Origin: an uncultured Collinsella sp.
GTDB taxonomy: Bacteria; Actinomycetota; Coriobacteriia; Coriobacteriales; Coriobacteriaceae
Length of the DNA: 7,190 nt
Assembly (NCBI GenBank): GCA_902478875.1
Contig: CABSMZ010000095.1
Coordinates: 1-7,190 of the forward strand
Reading direction: 5' to 3'
Shown here in pieces: positions 1 to 6,165 of this stretch (position 1 is the stretch's first letter; every line of letters starts with the position of its first letter). The position numbers and the translations under genes were made by a program. The notes under the pieces are model-generated. The model was not told the DNA's origin, did no database searches, and was given only the letters and a program-made list of their open reading frames with translations.

Positions 1-42
1 CTAGTACGGTCTCGTGGGCTCGGAGATGTGTATAAGAGACAG
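1..42 (+). other. Nextera i7-side adapter with index (library artefact)
   Basis: This is not genomic DNA. Positions 9-23 read GTCTCGTGGGCTCGG and 24-42 are the 19-base Tn5 mosaic end (AGATGTGTATAAGAGACAG), which together form the Nextera read-2 adapter. The eight bases before it (1-8, CTAGTACG) sit where the i7 index belongs and match, from memory, index N702 in adapter orientation. Translation across this stretch gives the familiar artefact peptides MYKRQ and MCIRDS, so any protein start placed here is false. Genomic sequence begins at 43. Confidence 0.97.
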
Positions 43-663
43 CGCGTGGACTGGGTGCTCGACGAGCTGCGCCCGCTGGCTGACGAGTCGCACTATCGCG
101 CCGATCGCCACGAGGCGTTCCGTAAGGTCAAACGCATCAATTCGTGCAGCCGTCACCAGTTGGGCATCGCGCGCGAGCTCGCCGCCTGGCGCGAGGACCG
201 CGCCGAGCGCCGTAACATCCCGCGCAAGTGGGTCATGTCCGACGACACGCTGCTTGCGCTCGTTAAGCGCAATCCCGTGCGCGTTGAGGAGTTCCGTAGC
301 ATTCGCGGTACCGACCAGTTGGGGGAGCGCGATGTGGACGGCGCGCTCATGGCCATCAAGCGCGGCGCGAGCTGCCCGCACGATCGCCTGCCGCTCATGG
401 TGCGCGGGCACCGTCAGATCTCGCCGGAGCTGGAGAGCGTGACGGACCTGATGTATGCGCTCATCCGCCTGGTTGCCGAACGCTCGGGAGTGGCGACCTC
501 GGTTATTGCCTCGCGCGATGACCTGGCCGACTACATTGAGCATCCCGAGCAGAGCCCCCTGCGTGAAGGCTGGCGTTTTGAGCTTGTGGGTTCGCGCCTG
601 GACGATCTGCTTTCCGGCAATATGGGGCTCACCGTGAAGGACGGAAAGATTGAGTTGTTATAG
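43..663 (+). CDS. rnd: Ribonuclease D, C-terminal part (5' truncated)
   Basis: RNase D is a cytoplasmic 3'-to-5' exoribonuclease that trims tRNA precursors and other small RNAs. Only the last 206 residues are present, because the frame enters from the adapter at 43 and ends at TAG 661-663. The visible part covers the HRDC region: a segment with LGIARELAAWREDRAERRN, then IPRKWVMSDDTLLALVKRNP and an IRG turn, which is the pattern of the first HRDC domain (about residues 25-100 of the fragment). A second helical HRDC-like segment follows (about 125-205). The DEDDy catalytic domain should lie upstream and has been lost with the contig edge, so no catalytic residue can be checked. The apparent ATG at 28 is adapter sequence and is not a start. 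A related HRDC-containing 3'-5' exonuclease is the main alternative. Base composition is very GC-rich (42 of 60 in 61-120). Confidence 0.88.
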   Translation, partial: RVDWVLDELRPLADESHYRADRHEAFRKVKRINSCSRHQLGIARELAAWREDRAERRNIPRKWVMSDDTLLALVKRNPVRVEEFRSIRGTDQLGERDVDGALMAIKRGASCPHDRLPLMVRGHRQISPELESVTDLMYALIRLVAERSGVATSVIASRDDLADYIEHPEQSPLREGWRFELVGSRLDDLLSGNMGLTVKDGKIELL

Positions 664-670
664 GTATATA

Positions 671-698
671 GTTACGCGGTTTTACCAAACCGCGTAAC
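671..698 (+). terminator. Perfect 12-bp hairpin after rnd, probable terminator
   Basis: Eight bases after the rnd stop, arm 671-682 (GTTACGCGGTTT) is the exact reverse complement of 687-698 (AAACCGCGTAAC), with a 4-base TACC loop. The position suits transcription termination of rnd. No T-run follows the stem on either strand, so it is not a textbook intrinsic terminator. It may instead act as an RNA 3'-end stabiliser or a factor-assisted terminator. Confidence 0.6.
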
Positions 699-711
699 AG
701 CTCGACGCTGC

Positions 712-810
712 AAACGGCCGAGAGCGAGCAATCTGACGTTCAATCGTCGCTCGCGTACCAAAGTACGCGTCGCTTCTCTTTCACGTCACCTTGCTCGCTC
801 TCGGCCGTTT
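712..810. repeat. Nested ~99-base imperfect palindrome (REP/MITE-like)
   Basis: The outer arms 712-731 and 791-810 are perfect 20-base reverse complements (AAACGGCCGAGA... against ...TCTCGGCCGTTT). After a 2-base mismatch on each side, TGACGT 734-739 pairs with ACGTCA 783-788. At the centre, CGCGTAC 752-758 pairs with GTACGCG 763-769 around a CAAA loop. The two unpaired inner segments share a 7-base direct repeat, CGTCGCT (745-751 and 768-774). A 5-base direct repeat, CGCTG, lies one base outside each end (706-710 and 812-816), as a target duplication would. It contains no ORF worth calling. It could be a small non-autonomous element, a REP/BIME-type intergenic repeat, or a large terminator structure; one copy cannot decide between these. 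Confidence 0.75.
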
Positions 811-836
811 TCGCTGACATTGCCAAAACATCGATG

Positions 837-867
837 TTGATTTGCCTGCTGGGCGAGTGGGTAGAAT
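837..867 (+). promoter_or_regulatory. Possible promoter of the zinc metallopeptidase gene
   Basis: TTGATT (837-842) and TAGAAT (862-867) resemble -35 and -10 boxes. The 19-base spacer is longer than the usual 17. Transcription would start near 874, about 30 bases before the ATG at 903. This is the best candidate between the palindrome and the gene, but it is weak evidence. Confidence 0.35.
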
Positions 868-902
868 GCCTCCAACGTGTAACTCGATTCGGAGGAATTC
901 GC

Positions 903-1607
903 ATGCCCTATTACTATGGATACGGCTTTGGTATCGACCCGCTGTACCTGCTGGTTGTTCTTGTCTGCACGGTGCTTGGCCTTGCCGCGCAGAGCTATAT
1001 CAATTCGACGTACAAGACGTGGTCCAAGGTTCGCTCGGACGGCGACACGGGCGCCACGGTCGCTCGCCGCATGCTCGACGCCAACGGCTGCAATGCCGTG
1101 GGTATCAAGGGCGTCGCTGGTGAGCTTACCGACCACTACAACCCGCAGGACAACAATCTGTATCTGTCGGATTCCAACCGTTCGGGCGGCTCGGTCGCAA
1201 GCGTTGCTGTCGCTTGTCACGAGGCAGGCCATGCCGCGCAGCGTCAAAGCGGCTATGCCATGATGAAGGTACGCACCGCCCTCGTGCCGGTCGTCAACTT
1301 TACCCAGAACACTTGGACCATCGTGCTGCTCATGGGCCTGTTTATGAACATCGCGGGACTCACGACCCTCGCACTGATCTTCTTCTCGTTTAGCGTGCTG
1401 TTCCAACTGGTTACGCTACCGGTCGAGATTGATGCTAGCCGGCGCGCCGTGGCGTATATTGAGCAGTCGGGTATGAGCTCCAAGCAGGTCAACGGTGCCA
1501 AGAAGGTGCTGACGGCCGCCGCGCTTACCTATGTGGCTGCGGCGCTCACCTCGATTATTCAGCTGCTCTATCTTATGGCTCGCTACAACAGAAACTCCAA
1601 CCGATAA
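903..1607 (+). CDS. YugP-type neutral zinc metallopeptidase (membrane)
   Basis: This encodes a 234-residue membrane-embedded peptidase of the Zn_peptidase_2 (YugP) family, whose cellular substrates are poorly known. A hydrophobic segment at about residues 11-30 forms the N-terminal anchor. The HEXXH zinc motif is seen as CHEAGH, with H106, E107 and H110. PVEIDASRRA (173-182) supplies the family's likely third ligand, a glutamate at 175. Hydrophobic stretches at about 137-172 and 203-226 are further membrane segments. Family members are usually about 225-235 residues long, which fits. The ATG at 903 was chosen because a strong ribosome site, GGAGGAA (891-897), precedes it by five bases. An in-frame ATG at 834 lacks such a site, lies upstream of the candidate promoter's -10 box and would add 23 atypical residues. 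The gene stands alone between two hairpin-bearing gaps. Confidence 0.9.
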   Translation: MPYYYGYGFGIDPLYLLVVLVCTVLGLAAQSYINSTYKTWSKVRSDGDTGATVARRMLDANGCNAVGIKGVAGELTDHYNPQDNNLYLSDSNRSGGSVASVAVACHEAGHAAQRQSGYAMMKVRTALVPVVNFTQNTWTIVLLMGLFMNIAGLTTLALIFFSFSVLFQLVTLPVEIDASRRAVAYIEQSGMSSKQVNGAKKVLTAAALTYVAAALTSIIQLLYLMARYNRNSNR

Positions 1608-1623
1608 CAAATGGGACCGACGG

Positions 1624-1653
1624 GCGCCGTGGGGATTTGTGTCCCCGCGGCGC
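1624..1653 (+). terminator. GC-rich hairpin after the metallopeptidase gene
   Basis: The arms 1624-1635 (GCGCCGTGGGGA) and 1642-1653 (TCCCCGCGGCGC) pair over 12 positions with one G-U, around the loop TTTGTG. The stem lies 16 bases after the stop codon and would be very stable. No T-tract follows, so termination here is inferred from position and stability. It could equally be a structured leader element of xseA. Confidence 0.5.
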
Positions 1654-1677
1654 TGTACTATGTGTTGGACTTGAATT

Positions 1678-1702
1678 TGCGCAGGGCCGAAGCCCTTGTG
1701 CA
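1678..1702 (+). promoter_or_regulatory. Leader hairpin just upstream of xseA
   Basis: AGGGC (1683-1687), a CGAA loop and GCCCT (1692-1696) form a tight stem. Below a single bulged T (1697), bases 1678-1682 and 1698-1702 add five more pairs, including one G-U. The stem ends 8 bases before the xseA ribosome site. It buries the TTG at 1696, which argues against starting translation there. No known riboswitch class is recognised. Confidence 0.35.
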
Positions 1703-1722
1703 CGATGACGAAAGGGGGCTGC

Positions 1723-3174
1723 GTGGCAGGCTGGAATCTGACCGGCAATACCGTTTCCGCCGAGTTCGACGGATCGGAAGAGCAGGAGCGCAAAGAGCTC
1801 AGCGTGAGCCAAGCGGTAGAGATCGCCGCCGGCGCGCTCGATGCCATTCCGCAGCTGAGCGTTTTGGGTGAGGTCACGGGTTTCCGCGGTCCCAATGCCC
1901 GAAGCGGCCACTGCTACTTCCAAATCAAGGACGACTCGGCCGCCGTCGACTGCATCATCTGGAAGGGCGCCTACCTTAAGCGTACCTTCGACTTGCGCGA
2001 CGGCATGCAGGTGAGCTTTAAGGGTAGCTTCAATCTTTACAAGCCTACGGGTCGCATGAGCTTCGTTGCCCGCTCGTTCTCGCTGGCGGGGGAGGGCCTG
2101 CTGCGTCAGCAGGTGGCTCAGTTGGCCGAAAAACTGCGTCGCGAGGGCCTGATGGACGAGGCGCGCAAACGTCGCATTCCGGTGTTTTGCTCGCGTGTGG
2201 CAGTCGTCACCTCGCTTTCGGGTGCCGTGATCGACGACGTCAAGCGCACACTGCGCCGTCGCAACCCGCTTGTCGAGCTTGTTTGCGTGGGTGCCAAGGT
2301 GCAAGGCGAGGGTGCGCCGGCAGAGCTTATTGAAGGCTTGCGCCGCGCCGCTGCCATTACGCCGGCACCCGATTGCATCTTGCTGGTGCGCGGCGGTGGC
2401 TCCTTCGAGGACCTCATGACCTTTAACGACGAGGAGCTTGCCCGTGCGGTGGCAGCCTGTCCCGTGCCTGTGGTGACGGGCATTGGGCATGAGCCCGATA
2501 CCTCGATCTGCGACATGGTGAGCGACCGTCGCGCCTCCACGCCAACGGCAGCGGCAGAATCGGTGGCGCCGGCTATGACGGAGTTGGCCGACGTGCTCGA
2601 GACGCGCCATCAGCGTCTGGGCGCCGCGATGGCTTCGATGATCGGGTCGGATCAGGTCGATCTGGAAATGCTCGACCAACGCGGCCGTCGTGCCTGGGAC
2701 ACCTATACGGCTCGTCTGGGCGACGCACTCGATGCAGCCGCGTGCCGCCCGTGCCTCAACGACCCCACATTTATGGTCGAGCGTCGCGAGTCTGAGCTTG
2801 CCCTGACGGCCGATCGCCTGTCGGGCGCCATAGCGCGCTCGGTCGGGACATTCCGCTCCAACTTTGAGCACCTGCCCGAGCGTCTGGTTGCAAGCACCTC
2901 GGGGCTCGATGGCAAGCGCCATGCGCTCGCGCTTGCGAGTTCTCGTCTGGAGCATCAGGGGCGCACGATGCTCAACAAGCCAGCGTCCGACCTGGGCCGT
3001 GCGGCAGCCTCGCTCGATGCCCTGTCGCCGCTCAAGGTGCTTGCTCGTGGTTATTCCATCGCGTACAGCGATGATGGGGTGGCCACGAGCGCCAAGACCT
3101 TTAAGCCCGGCGACGCCATCCGCGTGCGCATGGCAGACGGCAACGTGGCGGCAACGGTCGATACGGTCGAATAG
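1723..3174 (+). CDS. xseA: Exodeoxyribonuclease VII large subunit
   Basis: This is the catalytic subunit of exonuclease VII, a metal-independent nuclease that degrades single-stranded DNA from both ends and takes part in mismatch and recombination repair in the cytoplasm. The call gives 483 residues. An N-terminal OB-fold that binds ssDNA spans about residues 25-115 (LGEVTGFRG, HCYFQIKDD, AVDCIIWKG). The catalytic domain follows, with VTSLSGAVIDD (162-172), LLVRGGGSFEDL (220-231), the key GHEPD motif (255-259, His and Asp catalytic in the family) and DRRASTPTAAAE (268-279). A long helical/coiled segment covers about 280-430, then the typical C-terminal SPLKVLARGYSI. The start is set at GTG 1723 because AAAGGGGG (1711-1718) precedes it by four bases. 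An in-frame ATG at 1705 has no good ribosome site. xseB follows 42 bases after the stop, so the two form an operon. Confidence 0.96.
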   Translation: MAGWNLTGNTVSAEFDGSEEQERKELSVSQAVEIAAGALDAIPQLSVLGEVTGFRGPNARSGHCYFQIKDDSAAVDCIIWKGAYLKRTFDLRDGMQVSFKGSFNLYKPTGRMSFVARSFSLAGEGLLRQQVAQLAEKLRREGLMDEARKRRIPVFCSRVAVVTSLSGAVIDDVKRTLRRRNPLVELVCVGAKVQGEGAPAELIEGLRRAAAITPAPDCILLVRGGGSFEDLMTFNDEELARAVAACPVPVVTGIGHEPDTSICDMVSDRRASTPTAAAESVAPAMTELADVLETRHQRLGAAMASMIGSDQVDLEMLDQRGRRAWDTYTARLGDALDAAACRPCLNDPTFMVERRESELALTADRLSGAIARSVGTFRSNFEHLPERLVASTSGLDGKRHALALASSRLEHQGRTMLNKPASDLGRAAASLDALSPLKVLARGYSIAYSDDGVATSAKTFKPGDAIRVRMADGNVAATVDTVE

Positions 3175-3200
3175 ACCGCGTTTCATAGCGATAAACCTTT

Positions 3201-3209
3201 AGGAAAGGA
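3201..3209 (+). promoter_or_regulatory. Ribosome binding site of xseB
   Basis: AGGAAAGGA lies 7 bases before the xseB ATG. It is a clear purine-rich Shine-Dalgarno site and makes ATG 3217 the unambiguous start. Confidence 0.75.
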
Positions 3210-3216
3210 AACAGAT

Positions 3217-3483
3217 ATGGCAGAGAAGACCCCGGTCGAGCAGCTTACGTACAAGCAGGCCTCGCAGGAGCTGGAGCTCATCATTCGCAGCTTGGAGTCG
3301 GGCGATATGGAGCTCGAGGAGTCGCTCGAGAGCTATACCCGCGGCGTCGAGCTCCTCAAGAGCCTGCGCACCCGCCTGTCCGATGCCGAGCAGAAGGTCT
3401 CGGTGCTTCTCAAGGACGTCGACGGCAACGACGTGCTCGCCGACGGCGAGGCCGCCAACACCGACGACAACCTCTCGTTCTAA
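3217..3483 (+). CDS. xseB: Exodeoxyribonuclease VII small subunit
   Basis: This encodes the 88-residue small subunit of exonuclease VII. Several copies bind the coiled-coil part of XseA and are needed for a stable, active enzyme. The hallmark pattern is visible: LTYKQASQELELIIRSLESG (residues 10-29), then MELEESLESYTRGVELLKS (31-49) with the family's acidic helix-turn-helix pair, followed by a short LRTRLSDAEQKV helix. The last 20 or so residues are acidic and likely disordered (DVDGNDVLADGEAANTDDN). Length matches the family (about 60-90 residues). It lies 42 bases downstream of xseA in the same direction, the usual arrangement, and is presumably co-transcribed and translated from its own ribosome site. 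Confidence 0.96.
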   Translation: MAEKTPVEQLTYKQASQELELIIRSLESGDMELEESLESYTRGVELLKSLRTRLSDAEQKVSVLLKDVDGNDVLADGEAANTDDNLSF

Positions 3484-3490
3484 CCATCCT

Positions 3491-3513
3491 GACCAAATAT
3501 AATTACCTTGGTC
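3491..3513 (+). promoter_or_regulatory. Consensus -10 box inside a small dyad, before the HIT gene
   Basis: A perfect TATAAT (3498-3503) lies between the inverted repeats GACCAA (3491-3496) and TTGGTC (3508-3513). Transcription would begin near 3510, giving a short leader before ATG 3533. The -35 position (about 3475-3480, TCGTTC) is poor and falls inside xseB, so the site is uncertain. If real, the dyad over the -10 box could be an operator; otherwise it is only a weak hairpin. Confidence 0.4.
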
Positions 3514-3532
3514 TGTGAGAAAGGAACCAACC

Positions 3533-3868
3533 ATGTGTGATTGCATCTTCTGCAAAATCGCCAACCACGAGATCCCCTCGACCGTTGTCTATGAGGACGA
3601 TCAGGTCATCGCGTTCGACGACCTCAATCCCCAGGCGCCGGTCCACACGCTCGTGATCCCCAAGAAGCACTACAGCGACATCGCTGACAACGTACCGGCC
3701 GAGACCATGGGCGCCATGGCTCACGCCATCCAGGAGGTCGCTAAGGCCAAGGGCTTGGAGGACGGTTTCCGCGTCATCTCCAACAAGGGCGTTAACGCCG
3801 GTCAGACCGTCATGCACTTCCACATGCACGTCCTCGGCGGCAAGAACCTGGGCGAGAACCTCATCTGA
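3533..3868 (+). CDS. HIT-family nucleotide hydrolase (HinT-like)
   Basis: This encodes a 111-residue histidine-triad protein. Relatives hydrolyse nucleoside phosphoramidates or AMP conjugates such as aminoacyl-AMP, and work as homodimers in the cytoplasm. The triad is MHFHMHVLGG, with H95, H97 and H99; H97 is the expected nucleophile. The N-terminal CIFC (C4, C7) with H46 and the triad region matches the zinc-binding form of the family. IPKKHY and FRVISNKGVNAGQTVMH are typical HinT segments. ATG 3533 was chosen because AAAGGAA (3520-3526) precedes it; an in-frame GTG at 3515 would add six residues and has no site. It sits 49 bases after xseB and may be read from the xse operon, its own candidate promoter, or both. 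The exact substrate cannot be read from sequence. Confidence 0.94.
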   Translation: MCDCIFCKIANHEIPSTVVYEDDQVIAFDDLNPQAPVHTLVIPKKHYSDIADNVPAETMGAMAHAIQEVAKAKGLEDGFRVISNKGVNAGQTVMHFHMHVLGGKNLGENLI

Positions 3869-3909
3869 GGGCGCGTAGGCCGTCGACTTGGCTGCCTTTG
3901 GAGTAACCT

Positions 3910-4800
3910 ATGCAGCTTTCTCAACTCGAATACCTTCAAGCGGTAGCGAACTACGGCGGCGTGCGCAAAGCGGCTCGAGCCGTTCATGTGAGCCCACAGG
4001 CCGTTTCGTCGGCAATCAAAAAGTTGGAATCTGAGTATCAGATTGTTTTGCTCAACCGATCGGCGGGGGAGGCTGTTTTGTCTCCGGCGGGCAGAGAATT
4101 TGCGCGTCGTGCACGCGTGATCCTGGCACAAGTCGACGATCTCAAAAAGTACGCTCAATCGGGGAACGGCTGCGTTTCGCCCGACGGCCATTTCCGTCTT
4201 TACGCCCCCTGCCTTCATGGACGGGGGCGCCTTTTTGCCGAAAAATGGTATGACTCGTTTGAACGCTCGCACCCTCAGATTCATCTTGATGTGTGGCATC
4301 AGCCAACGGCAACATGCTTTGAATCGCTTATACTTGGAATTTCGGACGCGGCTATCTCATTCGAGGAACCACGGGACAGCGTCCTTTCTTCAAAATATTT
4401 GGGTGAAAAAGAGCTCAAGGTTCTTTCATGCCCAGCGGGTCATCAATCTGTGGGCGCCATGACCATTCGCGAGTTACTGGGCGGCAGGCTCGCTGTTCCC
4501 ATTAATTTGTCACCCTGTCTCAATGCAATCAATCAATGTCCCGAAGCCCAGCTCGTCAATTTTCGCTTCCGTGATGTTGAATACGGAAACAGGGCTCAGA
4601 CTGAGTTTCTTCAAGCCGGGGGATTGATATTGAGTTTGTCTGGGTCCTCTCTCGCATCGGATGGGTCAGAAGTGAGTGAGTGCTCCATTGAAGGTTCGCG
4701 TGATGTAACCTTGCCTATCTACTTTTGCTATCGGCAAAATTCCTGGACTGATCGACACCAGACGGTTTTTCTGCACCTATTGCGTCATCTTGCTTCGTGA
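3910..4800 (+). CDS. LysR-type transcriptional regulator
   Basis: This encodes a 296-residue LysR-type regulator. These are DNA-binding tetramers that respond to a small-molecule effector and often control an adjacent gene. The N-terminal winged helix-turn-helix is clear: LEYLQAVANYGGVRKAARAV (7-26), VSPQAVSSAIKKLESEY (28-44) and LLNRS, followed by LSPAGREF (77-84 of the reading) and a linker helix. Residues about 92-290 form the effector-binding domain (FRLYAPCLHGRGR, then LGISDAAISFEEP). The wing reads LLNRS where most family members have LFxR. TTTGGAG (3897-3903) is the ribosome site for ATG 3910. The gene lies 41 bases after the HIT gene and 119 before the MFS gene, both in the same direction. 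GC is lower than in the flanking genes (26 of 60 in 4381-4440). It probably regulates the MFS exporter; the effector is unknown. Confidence 0.93.
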   Translation: MQLSQLEYLQAVANYGGVRKAARAVHVSPQAVSSAIKKLESEYQIVLLNRSAGEAVLSPAGREFARRARVILAQVDDLKKYAQSGNGCVSPDGHFRLYAPCLHGRGRLFAEKWYDSFERSHPQIHLDVWHQPTATCFESLILGISDAAISFEEPRDSVLSSKYLGEKELKVLSCPAGHQSVGAMTIRELLGGRLAVPINLSPCLNAINQCPEAQLVNFRFRDVEYGNRAQTEFLQAGGLILSLSGSSLASDGSEVSECSIEGSRDVTLPIYFCYRQNSWTDRHQTVFLHLLRHLAS

Positions 4801-4850
4801 AATTAATTGGCTTCGAGACGTCAAGTGATTAATGACGCCTTGTAACACAT

Positions 4851-4861
4851 AGCTGACAGCT
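4851..4861. promoter_or_regulatory. Short palindrome between lysR and MFS, possible operator
   Basis: AGCTGACAGCT is an exact 11-base palindrome with a one-base centre, 58 bases upstream of the MFS start. LysR-type regulators often bind short dyads in such positions. The gap 4801-4919 also holds AT-rich ATTAAT motifs (4802-4807, 4828-4833). I see no convincing -35/-10 pair there. Binding by the neighbouring regulator is inference only. Confidence 0.25.
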
Positions 4862-4873
4862 TTGCCCTCATGC

Positions 4874-4913
4874 TTTTCCAAGATTCCGATTTAGATTGCT
4901 GACTCTTGGAGGG
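4874..4913 (+). promoter_or_regulatory. Dyad overlapping the MFS ribosome binding site
   Basis: TCCAAGA (4877-4883) and TCTTGGA (4904-4910) are perfect 7-base inverted repeats with a 20-base loop. Three further U-G pairs (4874-4876 with 4911-4913) are possible in RNA. The right arm covers the Shine-Dalgarno GGAGG (4908-4912), seven bases before ATG 4920. In mRNA the stem would hide the ribosome site. Confidence 0.4.
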
Positions 4914-4919
4914 CGGAGC

Positions 4920-6080
4920 ATGAAAAACCGTACGGTTTTGTTTTATATGACGTTCGTTTTTCTGCCGAACTTCAGCACCATCTTGTATTTTCTAACTGTC
5001 TACCTTGAGTTCGTCGGGCTTTCGATGGTAGCGATTTCTAGCATGATGATTGCATATCAAGTGAGCAAGTTCATCCTCGAAGTTCCCACTGGCTATATTG
5101 CTGATAGGTTTGGACGAAAGACTGGCGGTCTCGTTGGCGTTGTGGGAATGCTTGGATACTACGCCGCCCTGCTTCTCGTCCGTTCTCCTCTGCTTTTAAT
5201 CGGCGCGTTTGCTCTCAAAGGTTTTGCCGTTGCATGTGTGAGCGGATCCATAGAAGCGATTTACATTGACAGCGTCTCTCAGGACCAGCTCGTAAGACTT
5301 AATGTCGTTGAGCGATTTGTTTTCTATGCCTCTTATGCCATCTCCGCTTGTGTGGGCGGTTTCATTTCGTCCGTCGGTGCATACCTCATTGGTCTTTCGG
5401 CAGATATCATCGCAATGGTGTTGACGTTGGTTGTCGTTGTCTGCATTCCTGAGATGCGAAGAGGGGGCACTGCGGCGACACCTGAGCGTGGGATTGGCCC
5501 GAAGATGATCGGTGCCGCTATTGCCTGTAGTGGCGTTCTTCGGTCAGCGTTTATCATGGACTGTTCTCAGGCATTTGCCTTCGTCGCCCTGGAAGACTTT
5601 TTCTCACTGTTGCTTGCAGGCCGCGGAATGAATGCCGTCGCTTCGGGCGTGACCATTGCGGTCCAGCTCCTTGCCTCCGCCTCCATAGGGTTTATTGTTC
5701 CCAGTGTGATTGCTCGTGTCGACAAGGGCCGTTTTGCGCGTATTTGCGGCATCATTCGCTTAGTATTGACAGCTTTGTTTTTGATTCCCCTTACTCCGGT
5801 TAATTTGCTGCCCGTGTTCTATGTGCTGCAGACGGTTGCGTACTCGTTGTTTGCCCCAATCAAATACTCAATTTTTCAAAATGCTGCCGATTCTTCGATG
5901 CGCTGTTCACTGATTTCGGTTCAAAGCCAGATGGTGGCGGCGGGTGCCGTTCTTTTCTATCTGCTCAACGCTGTGTTGAGTAGCGTTGCGGGCATTCGAG
6001 TCGTATTGCTTGTTGCGCTCGGGATTTCTTCCCTGGTGTATATCCCCGCGCTATTTCGTCTTACAAGCCAAAGGACATGA
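4920..6080 (+). CDS. MFS transporter (exporter-like)
   Basis: This encodes a 386-residue inner-membrane protein of the major facilitator superfamily, probably a proton-driven exporter of a drug or small metabolite. The loop between the second and third membrane segments carries the MFS signature: EVPTGYIADRFGRKTG (54-69), with the conserved G, D, R and RK positions. About eleven to twelve hydrophobic segments are visible, split by a more polar loop (about 178-198, PEMRRGGTAATPERG), as expected for the two-bundle fold. Length fits the 380-410 residue group. ATG 4920 follows GGAGG (4908-4912). An in-frame TTG at 4896 is less likely because the ribosome site would lie inside the coding region. 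Composition is AT-richer than in the neighbours (24 of 60 G/C in 4921-4980) and resembles the preceding lysR, so the two look like one acquired module. The substrate cannot be assigned. Confidence 0.92.
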   Translation: MKNRTVLFYMTFVFLPNFSTILYFLTVYLEFVGLSMVAISSMMIAYQVSKFILEVPTGYIADRFGRKTGGLVGVVGMLGYYAALLLVRSPLLLIGAFALKGFAVACVSGSIEAIYIDSVSQDQLVRLNVVERFVFYASYAISACVGGFISSVGAYLIGLSADIIAMVLTLVVVVCIPEMRRGGTAATPERGIGPKMIGAAIACSGVLRSAFIMDCSQAFAFVALEDFFSLLLAGRGMNAVASGVTIAVQLLASASIGFIVPSVIARVDKGRFARICGIIRLVLTALFLIPLTPVNLLPVFYVLQTVAYSLFAPIKYSIFQNAADSSMRCSLISVQSQMVAAGAVLFYLLNAVLSSVAGIRVVLLVALGISSLVYIPALFRLTSQRT

Positions 6081-6113
6081 GTATTTAGACACCGATAACT
6101 TATATATCAACGC

Positions 6114-6150
6114 AATAAACCCGAGCGCGAGGGCGTTTGGGTTTATTATT
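6114..6150 (+). terminator. Strong intrinsic terminator after the MFS gene
   Basis: Arms 6114-6128 (AATAAACCCGAGCGC) and 6133-6147 (GCGTTTGGGTTTATT) pair along all 15 positions with two G-U pairs, closed by a GAGG loop. The stem is followed by a T-rich tail (TTTATTATT, 6142-6150). It lies 33 bases after the MFS stop. The A-rich left foot means it may also work on the opposite strand. It separates the lysR-MFS module from ackA. Confidence 0.85.
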
Positions 6151-6165
6151 GAAGCGTATGTAACC

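Noticed and set aside
1..543. A 180-residue - strand open frame ending SLIHISEPTRPY
   Set aside because: The C-terminus is translated adapter and the rest is antisense to rnd.
834..902. N-terminal extension of the metallopeptidase from ATG 834
   Set aside because: No ribosome site precedes it, the added residues do not look like the family, and a strong GGAGGAA site favours ATG 903.
786..1406. A 206-residue - strand open frame opposite the metallopeptidase
   Set aside because: It overlaps a clear HEXXH peptidase on the + strand, has no ribosome site that I can see, and shows no known domain.
1608..1722. Possible riboswitch in the xseA leader
   Set aside because: Two stems are present, but I recognise no conserved riboswitch core, and exonuclease VII is not a usual riboswitch target.
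1573..3186. A 537-residue open frame on the - strand, longer than xseA itself
   Set aside because: It is the antisense shadow of xseA. High GC keeps the opposite frame open. It is rich in His, Arg and Ala without recognisable domains, whereas the + strand gives a complete XseA with all motifs.
3217..3868. xseAB plus HIT gene as a possible new nuclease or defence system
   Set aside because: Exonuclease VII and HinT-like proteins are widespread housekeeping enzymes with intact standard motifs. Adjacency alone does not suggest a new system.
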